Positions 9,171-16,873 of a DNA stretch of 64,000 bases are shown in pieces. This stretch comes from Pelagibacteraceae bacterium AG-349-E10 (GTDB lineage Bacteria > Pseudomonadota > Alphaproteobacteria > HIMB59). Location of the stretch: the NCBI GenBank assembly GCA_003281065.1, contig QCDA01000002.1:1-64000 (forward strand). Reading direction: 5' to 3'. The notes beneath the pieces are model-generated. The model was not told where the DNA came from and made no database searches. It worked only from the letters and a program-made list of their open reading frames with translations. Position numbers and translations under genes: made by a program. Numbering within the stretch: position 1 is the first letter of the stretch; every line of letters starts with the position of its first letter.

Positions 9171-9587
9171 ATGTATGAGTTATTAAAAATATTACATATC
9201 ATATCTTTTGTATCATGGTTTGCTGGGTTATTTTATTTACCAAGACTTTTTGTTTATCATGTAGAAAACATAACCAATCCTGAAATGAATAGTGTATTTC
9301 AAAAAATGGAATATAAATTGCTAAAAATTATAATGAACCCAGCAATGATATTGACTTGGGTATTCGGTTTAGCCCTTATCCATTATGTAGGTTTTGAATT
9401 ATGGCTTTTTTTGAAAATTATATTAGTTCTTATTCTCTCTGCATTTCATATGTATTTAAGTAAAATTAGAAAAAGTCTAGAGAGTAATTTTAGAGACTAT
9501 ACCTCAAAATATCTAAGAATAATCAATGAAGTGCCTACTGTTCTTCTAATTTTAATTATAATACTTGTAGTTGTAAGACCTTTTTAA
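9171..9587 (+). CDS. hemJ: Protoporphyrinogen IX oxidase HemJ (membrane protein)
   Basis: A 138-residue integral membrane protein of the HemJ (UPF0093) family that oxidises protoporphyrinogen IX to protoporphyrin IX. The N terminus has the conserved His9 and the motif FAGLFYLPRLFVYHVE; about four membrane helices can be read. It starts 4 bases after hemF, completing the last steps in operon order. Its presence explains why no HemG or HemY is needed here. Confidence 0.93.
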   Translation: MYELLKILHIISFVSWFAGLFYLPRLFVYHVENITNPEMNSVFQKMEYKLLKIIMNPAMILTWVFGLALIHYVGFELWLFLKIILVLILSAFHMYLSKIRKSLESNFRDYTSKYLRIINEVPTVLLILIIILVVVRPF

Positions 9588-9591
9588 TTTT

Positions 9592-10938
9592 ATGGATCTT
9601 ACCCAAGGGGATATAAAAAAACAATTAATCGGCATGGCTGTTCCAGCAGGAACCGGTCTTTTGTTTTATACTCTGTACAATGTAGTAGATACTTTTTACG
9701 CAGGTCTCATAAGCACAGAGGCTATTGCAGGCTTATCAATATCTTACCCCTTGTATTTTATTTTGTTAGCCTTCGCTGTAGGTTTTGGACAGGGCACCAC
9801 AGCTCTTGTTTCAATAGCTATTGGCAAAAAAAAATTTAATGAGGCAATTAAGATACATACTCAAGCTTTATTTATCACTTTATTGATTTCAATAGCCATA
9901 GGGCTAACAACGTTTCTATTATCTAGACCTGTATTTTTATATTTTGGGGCAGAAGGTATTTTTCTTAACAATGGTCTAAGATACATGAAAGTACTCTCAA
10001 TTGGTGCTCCAATTTTTATTGTTTCTTTTGTTGTTAATTCTCTTTTATATGCACAAGGAGATACAAAAAAAAATAGAAATGCATTAATCATAAGCTTTTT
10101 TATTAATTTAATATTTAGTCCTTTCTTATCTTTAGGTTATGGTCCTTTTCCTGCATTGGGAACTCTCGGCATAGCTCTTGCAACAGTCATATCTCAACTA
10201 TTTCATTTTTTCTTTTTAAGCTATTATGCTATTCGCAGTCCTTTGTTTAAGTATTTCAATTACAATTATATTTGGTTAGAAGCTAAATTCGTATTAAGAA
10301 TTCTAAGACAATCTATACCCTCTAGTATGAATATGTTCATGATTGCAGTTGGTTTCTTCATAATGCAAAAGTTTGTTACAAGTTATGGTGCCTCAGCTAG
10401 TGCAGCTTATGGTATAGCTTTAAGAATTGAGCAGATTATTTTATTACCTGCTATAGGATTTAGTAGTGCTTTATTAAGTATGGTAGGACAAAATTTTGGT
10501 TCGAAGAATTTTGATAGAATTTATGAAGCTTTTTTAATTTCATTAAGGTTATCTATGACAATGATGATTTTTGGAGCATTAGTGCTTATATTTGCGGGTG
10601 AAAGGATTGCTAGTTTTTTTTCAAGAGACAGTGAAGTGGTAATTATTGCTGGTAGTTACTTGTTTATGGTAGCTTTTTTGGCTTTTATATATCAAGTTAT
10701 TGATAGGTGTGATTCTGTGCTTTCTGGTTTAAGAAAACCTTCTGTAAATGTGTTCTACACTTTTATTAGATTGGTATTTCTTCCCCCATTTGTAATTTAT
10801 TTATTTTCTGAGACTCTTGAAAAAGGCCTAATTGGTATTTGGTGGGCTATATTTTTTACAAATTTACTAGGCTCAGTGTTTGTATTTTTTCATATGAAAT
10901 ATTTATTTAAAAAAGAATCCAGTATCTTAATAAATTAA
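9592..10938 (+). CDS. MATE-family multidrug/metabolite efflux transporter
   Basis: 448 residues with about twelve membrane helices in two similar halves, as in MATE exporters of the MOP superfamily. N-terminal GDIKKQLIGMAVPAGTGLLF and repeated PSSMNMFMIAVG-type segments in the second half fit this family. These proteins exchange H+ or Na+ for organic cations or metabolites. It follows hemJ by 4 bases and is probably the last gene of the haem operon, so porphyrin or toxic by-product export is conceivable but unproven. Its last 4 bases overlap the convergent DUF2721 gene. Confidence 0.9.
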   Translation: MDLTQGDIKKQLIGMAVPAGTGLLFYTLYNVVDTFYAGLISTEAIAGLSISYPLYFILLAFAVGFGQGTTALVSIAIGKKKFNEAIKIHTQALFITLLISIAIGLTTFLLSRPVFLYFGAEGIFLNNGLRYMKVLSIGAPIFIVSFVVNSLLYAQGDTKKNRNALIISFFINLIFSPFLSLGYGPFPALGTLGIALATVISQLFHFFFLSYYAIRSPLFKYFNYNYIWLEAKFVLRILRQSIPSSMNMFMIAVGFFIMQKFVTSYGASASAAYGIALRIEQIILLPAIGFSSALLSMVGQNFGSKNFDRIYEAFLISLRLSMTMMIFGALVLIFAGERIASFFSRDSEVVIIAGSYLFMVAFLAFIYQVIDRCDSVLSGLRKPSVNVFYTFIRLVFLPPFVIYLFSETLEKGLIGIWWAIFFTNLLGSVFVFFHMKYLFKKESSILIN

Positions 10939-11348
10939 CTAAAATCTTTCAGGTCTTCCAAATGCTTACTAAGAGCTTTTGTAGATAATTGTATTTCATA
11001 GATAAATAACACTATAGCTATTGAAAATATCAATATCCCTAAACCAAAAAAGTTTATGGCTAAGTCATAAATCTTGATATAGCTAAAAAAAATAGATATT
11101 AAATTTAGCAAAAAGCTGATCCCAGAGAGGGTTTGGACTGACCTTACTAATGCTAAACGGGTTGTAAGTACTTTAATTTGATCTAAGTGATGTTGAACCA
11201 CATTGCTAGTTGGTCTATTTGTAATTATTGTGTCATGGATCTTTCTGATTAATGAAGCAAGAGAAGTATATCTATTGCCAAAAGATATCATCATTAAAGG
11301 TATAGCTGGAAACAAAAGTGCAGGATAGAGTGTTGTGAAGCTTGGCAT
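10935..11348 (-). CDS. DUF2721-family membrane protein
   Basis: 137 residues resembling DUF2721 proteins: an N-terminal YPALLFPAIPLMMISFGNRY segment, a basic linker with IRKIHD and LTTRLALVRS, two further hydrophobic helices, and a C-terminal EIQLSTKALSKHLEDL. The function of this family is not known to me. The 3' end overlaps the MATE gene by 4 bases in convergent orientation. Upstream, 11349-11546, there is a 198-base gap that holds overlapping hairpins. Confidence 0.75.
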   Translation of the reverse strand: MPSFTTLYPALLFPAIPLMMISFGNRYTSLASLIRKIHDTIITNRPTSNVVQHHLDQIKVLTTRLALVRSVQTLSGISFLLNLISIFFSYIKIYDLAINFFGLGILIFSIAIVLFIYEIQLSTKALSKHLEDLKDFS

Positions 11349-11463
11349 ACTATTAATGGAGCAGTTTGTTATAACTAGGAGGGAATAACTAAGTATCTAT
11401 GTCAACACGGAGTTAAATGAAACTTTTAAAACTGCTCCTAATAAACTTATACATAATATTCAG

Positions 11464-11492
11464 AAAAAAACTCGTGTTATGATTGCATAACA
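11464..11492 (-). terminator. Intrinsic terminator of the LysE/ArgO-type gene
   Basis: On the minus strand TGTTATG (11492-11486 side) and CATAACA (to 11475) form a 7-bp stem with a 4-base loop, followed after four bases by seven T (11470-11464). It lies 55-85 bases past the stop of the exporter gene at 11547. A second, overlapping hairpin just upstream (11483-11501) shares the first arm. Confidence 0.6.
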
Positions 11493-11546
11493 ACTATGCA
11501 ACTTACAGACAGCTGATGAAATAATTTGTAAATAAATAATTAATAA

Positions 11547-12158
11547 TCAAAGTATTTCCAAGAAAATAATTGATAAGGTAAGTATAAGCAAATAAAGAAT
11601 TATTATTATATTAACTAATTTCCAAACTTGTTTGTTTAAAAAATATAATCTTAGTGATTGAGCACCATAGCCTAAAAAATAAAAAAAAATAAATGACGCT
11701 AGACTTGCACCTAATCCAAATAAAATCTTGTCAGAAATAGTTAGAAAATTTTTTGATAAATTTCCTAAAATAAAAACAGTGTCTGAGTAGACGTGTGGGT
11801 TTAAAAAAGTAAAAGCAAGTGTCTGAAGAGCTATTTTTGACTTTGATGTTTGTGTATGTGTTTGTGAAAATACAATATCATGTTTAAATGTTTTTATTTT
11901 CGACCATATAAAATTTAGAAGAAAGAGGACAAGCCCTATTGATAATAATAAATTGATTAGATCATTGATGAAATTTTTAATAAAGTGAAATATGAAAATT
12001 CCAAAAAAAATCAATAAGAAATCACCAACTACACATATTGAAGTTACTAAAAAAATATTATTTTTTTTTATGCCTTGCTCTATAACAAATAAATTTTGTG
12101 CACCTATAGCAAGTATTAAACTTAAACCTGTTGAAAAACCAAAAATAAACTCGTTCAT
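11547..12158 (-). CDS. LysE/ArgO-type amino-acid exporter
   Basis: 203-residue, six-helix membrane protein of the LysE superfamily. The N terminus (LILAIGAQNLFVIEQGI) matches the ArgO/LysE signature closely, as does TLAFTFLNPHVYSDTVFILG near residue 130, with the conserved NPH. Basic amino acids such as arginine or lysine are the likely substrates by family, though this cannot be shown. The gene contains runs of up to nine T or A. It is one of two LysE-superfamily genes in the window (see 16236-16862). Confidence 0.88.
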   Translation of the reverse strand: MNEFIFGFSTGLSLILAIGAQNLFVIEQGIKKNNIFLVTSICVVGDFLLIFFGIFIFHFIKNFINDLINLLLSIGLVLFLLNFIWSKIKTFKHDIVFSQTHTQTSKSKIALQTLAFTFLNPHVYSDTVFILGNLSKNFLTISDKILFGLGASLASFIFFYFLGYGAQSLRLYFLNKQVWKLVNIIIILYLLILTLSIIFLEIL

Positions 12159-12216
12159 GACAATTTTGCACAGTTTATATACTTTACACCTAAAATCTAT
12201 TTAGTAAGTTTGTGTA

Positions 12217-12306
12217 ATGAAAGTTTTTGTTGGTGGAGTATTTTTTGCTTTAATATTTATTTTTGTCGTAACTGATGGTTTTGTAAAAATTAGTCTACCT
12301 CTGTAA
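12217..12306 (+). CDS. Candidate 29-residue single-pass membrane protein
   Basis: An ATG at 12217 opens a 29-codon frame ending in TAA at 12306. The product is one hydrophobic segment (VGGVFFALIFIFVV) followed by a short polar tail TDGFVKISLPL, so it looks like a small membrane protein. It sits in the gap between two genes and its last 17 bases overlap the 3' end of the convergent gene at 12290. No clear ribosome-binding site is seen. It could be chance, as AT-rich DNA often encodes hydrophobic peptides. Confidence 0.3.
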   Translation: MKVFVGGVFFALIFIFVVTDGFVKISLPL

Positions 12307-12871
12307 ACCTTCTTCTTTTACCACTACTCCACTCATCACTAAATTTTAAAGTCCCTAAGTGTAATGGTATTTTTTCTTTAACAATTAAATTATTTTCCGA
12401 AAATTCAAAAAAAGATTTATGAAGATAGCGAAACTCAAGCAAATGATTCATAATTCCAAAGTTTATATCCTTAATCACATTAGGATCTACATTCTGGTTT
12501 GAAATAAAAACATAATCATTATCTGCGGGAAAATTTAAAATTGAACGAAGCGATAAATTAGAGGGACGATTGAGTAAATCTGATTTTTTAATAATTGCAT
12601 ATTGAAATTGATTTTGTTCAATTTTTTTAATTATTTCATCAACGCTATCATCGAGGCGTGTATTGCATTCTAACGTGTTAGAGCCACCATAACTATGAGA
12701 TATTTCAAGTTCCCTGTCCAATACTTTGCAAATACTTTTAGCTAAAATATATTCTGTTCCCAATGTAGAACGAACCATGATTGTTAAAGAAATATCTTGA
12801 GAAAGGGCATACAATAAATTTGTTTTAAGAAATAAGATTACAATAAATGAAAATATTACTTTTAAATACAT
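12290..12871 (-). CDS. Short TAXI/TRAP-like periplasmic protein, function unknown
   Basis: 193 residues with an N-terminal signal peptide (hydrophobic residues 3-22). The mature part faintly follows the first lobe of TAXI-family solute-binding proteins: RSTLGTEYILAKSICKVL, then SYGGSNTLECNTRL, then QYAIIKKSDLL. Full TAXI proteins have about 320 residues, so this is either a half-size relative or an unrelated protein. No transporter subunit lies beside it. Its start is 46 bases from the divergent TauE/SafE gene, so the two may share regulation. Confidence 0.6.
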   Translation of the reverse strand: MYLKVIFSFIVILFLKTNLLYALSQDISLTIMVRSTLGTEYILAKSICKVLDRELEISHSYGGSNTLECNTRLDDSVDEIIKKIEQNQFQYAIIKKSDLLNRPSNLSLRSILNFPADNDYVFISNQNVDPNVIKDINFGIMNHLLEFRYLHKSFFEFSENNLIVKEKIPLHLGTLKFSDEWSSGKRRRFTEVD

Positions 12872-12917
12872 AGATTACTTTTAACATAAAACATTCTAAA
12901 TTGTTAAATAGAATTAA

Positions 12918-13631
12918 ATGCCAAATTTTTCAACTATTGCATTAATAGCTTGTTTTGCATACGCCATTGAAAGTATTTTTGGTTTTGGTGGTACGATAAT
13001 CTTTTTGGGAATTAGTGGATTTTTCTTTGACTTTAATTCTTTGTTAAAGCTTGCGATGATTGTTGGGCTATCCTCCGGTTTAGCTGTTTTAATTCAATCA
13101 TACAAATATGTCTCTTTAAATCATCTGGTCAAAATTTTAATTTATACAATTCCTGGTGCATTAATTGGAACATATTTTATCAGTTATTTTGCATCAGATA
13201 TTTTAATAAAAATATTTGCAATAATTTTAATTATTTATGGATGTTTCAACTTATTCTTTCCTGATATCAGGTTTCCTCAATTCTTGAAAAATTTTTTTGT
13301 AATTCTAGGTGGATTTATTCAAGGAATTTATACTATTGGAGGACCATTTGTATTAATGGGGTATAAAGATTATTTCTCCTCAAAACAAGAGTTGCGATCA
13401 ACTATGGCCGGATATTTTTTTATTATAAACTCTTTGAGAGCTATATTTTTTATGTTTTTGGGAGGAAGCTATTTAGAAATAGTGAAAATATACTATCCAA
13501 TAGCTCTTTTAGTTATGTTAAGTGTTTGGCTGGGTTATTTTATACATAAACAAATACCGGAAATCCTATTTAAAAAACTTATTATTATTGCTATCACTTT
13601 GATAGGAGTATTGATTTTATTTACAAAATGA
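12918..13631 (+). CDS. TauE/SafE-family permease
   Basis: 237-residue membrane protein with about eight helices. The motifs FGFGGTIIFLGISGF near the N terminus and GGFIQGIYTIGGPFVLMGY near residue 133 are the two repeat signatures of the TauE/SafE (DUF81) family. Relatives export sulfite, sulfoacetate or other organic anions. The last 4 bases overlap the start of the next gene (13628, ATGA), so the two are co-translated. Substrate unknown. Confidence 0.85.
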   Translation: MPNFSTIALIACFAYAIESIFGFGGTIIFLGISGFFFDFNSLLKLAMIVGLSSGLAVLIQSYKYVSLNHLVKILIYTIPGALIGTYFISYFASDILIKIFAIILIIYGCFNLFFPDIRFPQFLKNFFVILGGFIQGIYTIGGPFVLMGYKDYFSSKQELRSTMAGYFFIINSLRAIFFMFLGGSYLEIVKIYYPIALLVMLSVWLGYFIHKQIPEILFKKLIIIAITLIGVLILFTK

Positions 13632-14341
13632 TCGACTGGGAACCATATGGACCTATTTACTCTGTAGCTCCTGGAATAAAAAAAATAAAAGACCTTCCAA
13701 TTATTGAATATGATGAGCATGAAGAAAGATATTTAAGTTTGAAACAAAAATGTAAGGAAAATATTTTTATTGATGATTATTTTACAAAAGAAATTGATAT
13801 AGCTGTATGCGAGAAGTTAAATTCTATATTAAAAAAAGAATACCCATCTAAAAACTCTAACTTTAATAACTTTGTAGAACTTGGTTATAATCTTCAAGAG
13901 GATATAGCCATTTTTCATAGATGTAACAAACTTATAGCTTTACATGTTTCATTTCCCTCTGTTTGGGTGCCTAAAGAAAAAATTGGTCTTAGTTTTGCTC
14001 AAATCCATCAACCTGTACCAGGTATGGAAAATTTTTTAAAAAATGAGGATAAATATGTTCAGATGATGATTGAAGCAACAACTCCTATTATAAGATATGT
14101 TTGGGGAGAGCATTATGGTTATTATTTATGTGAGCATGAACCTTTGCAAGAAAGTGTAAAAGTGATGCACACAGAAAGACAGACTTTTATTGGAATTCCA
14201 GAGAGTGATATTGGTATTTTCTTAATTCGAAAGAAAGTGATGTTTTATGATGACACATCAAATGATTTTAAGGAATGGTATAAAATGCAAGTCAGATCTA
14301 TGACAGAGGATCAAAAAATTTATAAGTTAAAAAGAATCTGA
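13628..14341 (+). CDS. Haem-dependent oxidative N-demethylase-like (DUF3445) protein
   Basis: 237 residues. LHVSFPSVWVPKEKIGLSF, IHQPVPGMENF and TERQTFIGIPESDIGIFLIRK match the haem-dependent oxidative N-demethylase family (DUF3445), whose characterised member demethylates dimethylamine. The protein is shorter than typical members (about 300), mainly at the N terminus. It is coupled by a 4-base overlap to a TauE/SafE permease, suggesting transport linked to oxidation of a small methylated compound; this is inference. Confidence 0.75.
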   Translation: MIDWEPYGPIYSVAPGIKKIKDLPIIEYDEHEERYLSLKQKCKENIFIDDYFTKEIDIAVCEKLNSILKKEYPSKNSNFNNFVELGYNLQEDIAIFHRCNKLIALHVSFPSVWVPKEKIGLSFAQIHQPVPGMENFLKNEDKYVQMMIEATTPIIRYVWGEHYGYYLCEHEPLQESVKVMHTERQTFIGIPESDIGIFLIRKKVMFYDDTSNDFKEWYKMQVRSMTEDQKIYKLKRI

Positions 14342-14388
14342 GTCGATACTAGCGATCGAAAAAATTAATATATTTGAGGGTAATCAGA

Positions 14389-14574
14389 TTACTGTTCCTG
14401 ATTTCCCTCAGCTGGAGCATTTGGGTCTGTAAGGCGCTCTAATTCGGCTAACTCTTCTGCTTCTCTTTTTGCTTCTCTTTTAGCCTTTTTAGCGGCAAGT
14501 TTTTCTTGACGCTTACGCTCTTTCTCCATAGCTCTTTCACCAGCTTTTGATTTATAGTCAAAGTGAAGTCCCAT
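14389..14574 (-). CDS. Small highly charged coiled-coil protein
   Basis: 61 residues, rich in Lys, Arg, Glu and Ala from residue 10 to 47 (repeated KKAKREAKREAEE pattern), forming one long charged helix, with an acidic Pro/Asn tail. Codon use is less AT-rich than in the neighbours, which supports a real gene. TATAAT lies on the minus strand at 14586-14581, only 6 bases before the ATG, so the transcript may be leaderless. I do not recognise a named family. Confidence 0.7.
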   Translation of the reverse strand: MGLHFDYKSKAGERAMEKERKRQEKLAAKKAKREAKREAEELAELERLTDPNAPAEGNQEQ

Positions 14575-14580
14575 ATAAAG

Positions 14581-14586
14581 ATTATA
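14581..14586 (-). promoter_or_regulatory. -10 box TATAAT of the small charged protein gene
   Basis: Perfect TATAAT hexamer (ATTATA on the plus strand) ending 6 bases before the A of the start codon. This would place the transcription start at or next to the ATG. The -35 region is poor. Confidence 0.45.
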
Positions 14587-14630
14587 TCAGAATTTTTTTG
14601 ATACTAAAGTTTCACTTCATTGAATATTTA

Positions 14631-15707
14631 TTAATTTAGAACTCTTTTTAAAAGATTAATCCAATTTAAATGTGAAATTTTAATCATTAAGTTTTCATTA
14701 AAACCCTGTGAAATTAATAGATCGATTAATTTACGCATACCTAAAACACTATTTAGATCTTTAGGCATCATAGCGCCGTCAAAATCTGAGCCAAATCCAA
14801 CTTTATCATCTCCCAAATAGTCAATAAGGTACTTAAAATGATCAACTATTATTTGTAAATCTGTATCAGAAACCATTTTTCCATCTTTCCTTAAAAAAGC
14901 TGGGGCAAAATTAACTCCAACCATCCCTTGAGTTTCTTTGATTGCATCTAATTGCTTATTTGTAAGGTTTCTAGAATGTGGGCAAATCTGATGAGCATTG
15001 CTATGCGTGGCTACTAGGGGCGAATTTGAATATTTTGCTATATCCCAAAAGCCTTTTTCATTTAAATGAGAGGTGTCAATTAATATATTTAGTGAATTAC
15101 AATTTTTTATTAGTTCTATTCCTATTTCGGTTAAACCATCTCCAATATCTGGTGAAGTTGGAAAAGCAAAGGGAACGCCCTCTGCAAAAATAGTAGGTCT
15201 TGACCAAACTGGCCCAATTGATCTAAGACCAGCTCGAAATAAAGTTTCGAGATTATAAAAATTTTTATCTATACATTCTGCGCCCTCTATATGCATTACT
15301 ACAGATAATTGGTCATCATGTTTAAAAGAGTTTTCCAAATCCTTGCCAGATAAACAAATCTTAACTTTATTTTTTGAGTTTCTTTCAATTTTTGAAAGGA
15401 TAGACAATTGATTTAAAACGACTGGTAATGCATCGTTTACGTCTACGGGTCTTGGAAGTGGTAATAAATACTCATCTTGCTCCATTTCTTTATAGTTGAC
15501 CAACTTATCAGAGTCAGAGATATCTTGCTCTGGGGTAGGAACATATATGGCGCATAAGCCTCCTTTAAAATTAGCTTGGTTCATTCGAGGAAGATCTAAA
15601 TGTCCCTCATTATCTCCATCGATAAAATCAAGATAGGAGTCAGGTTTGTTCTTTAAAAATAGTCTAAATAATACATCATTATGGCCATCAAAAATTTTAT
15701 AATCCAT
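14631..15707 (-). CDS. Membrane dipeptidase (peptidase family M19)
   Basis: 358 residues of the renal-dipeptidase fold. Metal-site motifs are visible: DGHNDVLF near the N terminus (His, Asp), HIEGAE near 135 (bridging Glu), DTSHLN near 215, ATHSNAH near 235 and GSDFDG near 310. These are binuclear zinc enzymes that cleave dipeptides or other small amides, including D-amino-acid dipeptides. No signal peptide is visible, so it is probably cytosolic. The divergent gap upstream (15708-15867) contains a 7-bp dyad at 15789-15807. Confidence 0.92.
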   Translation of the reverse strand: MDYKIFDGHNDVLFRLFLKNKPDSYLDFIDGDNEGHLDLPRMNQANFKGGLCAIYVPTPEQDISDSDKLVNYKEMEQDEYLLPLPRPVDVNDALPVVLNQLSILSKIERNSKNKVKICLSGKDLENSFKHDDQLSVVMHIEGAECIDKNFYNLETLFRAGLRSIGPVWSRPTIFAEGVPFAFPTSPDIGDGLTEIGIELIKNCNSLNILIDTSHLNEKGFWDIAKYSNSPLVATHSNAHQICPHSRNLTNKQLDAIKETQGMVGVNFAPAFLRKDGKMVSDTDLQIIVDHFKYLIDYLGDDKVGFGSDFDGAMMPKDLNSVLGMRKLIDLLISQGFNENLMIKISHLNWINLLKRVLN

Positions 15708-15788
15708 GTCATAAATTTATCATTTTTTTTGTTACTTAGACTACATGCAAATTAAAAATATTTAATGAATTTGTTTTAAGTCTAATAA

Positions 15789-15807
15789 ATAGACATCAGC
15801 TGTCTAT
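15789..15807. promoter_or_regulatory. Dyad-symmetric element in the M19/small-protein divergent gap
   Basis: ATAGACA (15789-15795) and TGTCTAT (15801-15807) are perfect inverted arms around TCAGC. The inner 12 bases at 15794-15805 recur as their exact reverse complement at 11507-11518. It is a possible operator; no known regulator is recognised. Confidence 0.35.
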
Positions 15808-15867
15808 ATTTAGCAAAAGTAAAACTTTTTTTTGAAACTATATATATGTAAGAAAGGAAAAAAAATT

Positions 15868-16047
15868 ATGAATAAAATTTTTGGATTTACAGAAAGATCT
15901 TTAAAATTCTGGTTATCTTTTTTTACTAAAAAAGAAGACAGTATTATAAATTTTTGTAAGGTTGAATATGGCTCTGATTGGCAATGGGCTTACTCCGAGT
16001 ATCAAAGAAATCAGTCATTTCCAAATAGCTTAAAAGAGGCTGCTTAA
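15868..16047 (+). CDS. Small protein of unknown function (59 residues)
   Basis: Starts at ATG 15868 with AAGAAAGGA upstream, a better site than the TTG at 15832. The product begins with an amphipathic, Phe-rich segment (FTERSLKFWLSFF) and continues with FCKVEYGSDWQWAYSEYQRN. No family is recognised, but the aromatic-rich, folded-looking sequence and the 1-base TAATG junction with the next small gene support a real two-gene operon ended by the hairpin at 16211. Confidence 0.65.
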   Translation: MNKIFGFTERSLKFWLSFFTKKEDSIINFCKVEYGSDWQWAYSEYQRNQSFPNSLKEAA

Positions 16048-16211
16048 TGAGCAATCTATTTAAATCTATTAGAAAAATAATTATTAATGGAAAAAATGAC
16101 CAAAAATCAAAGTCTTACAAAGAAGAGGTATATTTATCTCAAGCTATCGACATGATTGATCTTGAAAGAAGACAAAAAGAAATAGATAGAAGATTTATTA
16201 GAAAATTTTAA
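16047..16211 (+). CDS. DUF3563-like small protein (54 residues)
   Basis: The ATG at 16047 shares its A with the preceding stop (TAATG). The 54 residues end with EVYLSQAIDMIDLERRQKEIDRRF, which matches the short DUF3563 pattern (YL..A.D..DLERR...LDR) known from proteobacterial small proteins of unknown role. The N-terminal half is basic. The stop codon runs straight into a strong terminator, so the transcript ends here. Confidence 0.65.
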   Translation: MSNLFKSIRKIIINGKNDQKSKSYKEEVYLSQAIDMIDLERRQKEIDRRFIRKF

Positions 16212-16232
16212 AAAGCCCTATCTAGGGCTTTT
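16211..16232 (+). terminator. Rho-independent terminator (bidirectional)
   Basis: AAAAGCCC (16211-16218) pairs perfectly with GGGCTTTT (16225-16232) around a 6-base loop, followed by T. The run of A on the other side lets it also serve the convergent LysE-type gene ending at 16236. Confidence 0.85.
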
Positions 16233-16235
16233 TAC

Positions 16236-16862
16236 CTAGCCTAACACCCAAATTTCAATAGCTACAAATATAAAAAGTCCAGCAAATATTAAATTGACAA
16301 TATTTTTAGGTCTATTGAAGTAATTTGAAAACTTTTTTATACCAAAAAAGTGGCCGATAATTGAATAATTCATTGCTGAAATAAAAAAACTACCTGTAGC
16401 AAAAATTAGAGCGATACTAAAATTTAGGTTTTCGCTGAATTGTAAAGTTGCTAGAGCAGACCAAAATGCGAAAGCTTTGGGATTGGTATAAGCAACAATT
16501 ATTGCTTTCTTCATACTGTTTAAAAAATTTCTTTCATTAGATAGTTTTATGAGTTGATTTTCAGAGCTAAAGTATTGGCTGCCAATTTGATATGCTAAAT
16601 AAATCATATAAAGACTAGCTAAGATCTTTAAAACAATAAAACCCCAACCCATTAAATTTGAAATTAGAAAAGATATACCTGTTGTAGCAAGTAAGCACCA
16701 AGTAAAAGAACCAATAGCAGTGCCAACTGCAGCACCCCAAATTTGTTTTTTCTGTCCACTAATACCAACAGATGCTACAAAAAACGTGTTAGGTCCTGGC
16801 AAAAATACAGCAAAATAAAATATTATCCACCCAGATAATAAAGCCATAACAACTTCATTCAT
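16236..16862 (-). CDS. LysE/RhtB-family amino-acid exporter
   Basis: 208-residue six-helix membrane protein. The N terminus YFAVFLPGPNTFFVASVGIS carries the PGPN signature of the RhtB branch, and AYTNPKAFAFWSALATLQF near residue 125 carries the NPK motif. Relatives export homoserine, threonine or other neutral amino acids. It lies 12 bases downstream of the ATPase gene of the amino-acid ABC importer on the same strand and could relieve overload from that importer; the pairing is inferred from position. Confidence 0.88.
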   Translation of the reverse strand: MNEVVMALLSGWIIFYFAVFLPGPNTFFVASVGISGQKKQIWGAAVGTAIGSFTWCLLATTGISFLISNLMGWGFIVLKILASLYMIYLAYQIGSQYFSSENQLIKLSNERNFLNSMKKAIIVAYTNPKAFAFWSALATLQFSENLNFSIALIFATGSFFISAMNYSIIGHFFGIKKFSNYFNRPKNIVNLIFAGLFIFVAIEIWVLG

Positions 16863-16873
16863 CTTAGATTACT

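Noticed and set aside
9592..10938. MATE protein as the missing Wzx flippase of the polysaccharide locus
   Set aside because: It sits at the end of the haem operon 18 kb away, and its sequence fits MATE exporters rather than Wzx.
14343..14359. TCGAT...ATCGA inverted repeat after the DUF3445-like gene
   Set aside because: The stem has only five pairs and is followed by A, not T, on the gene's strand, so it does not make a credible terminator.
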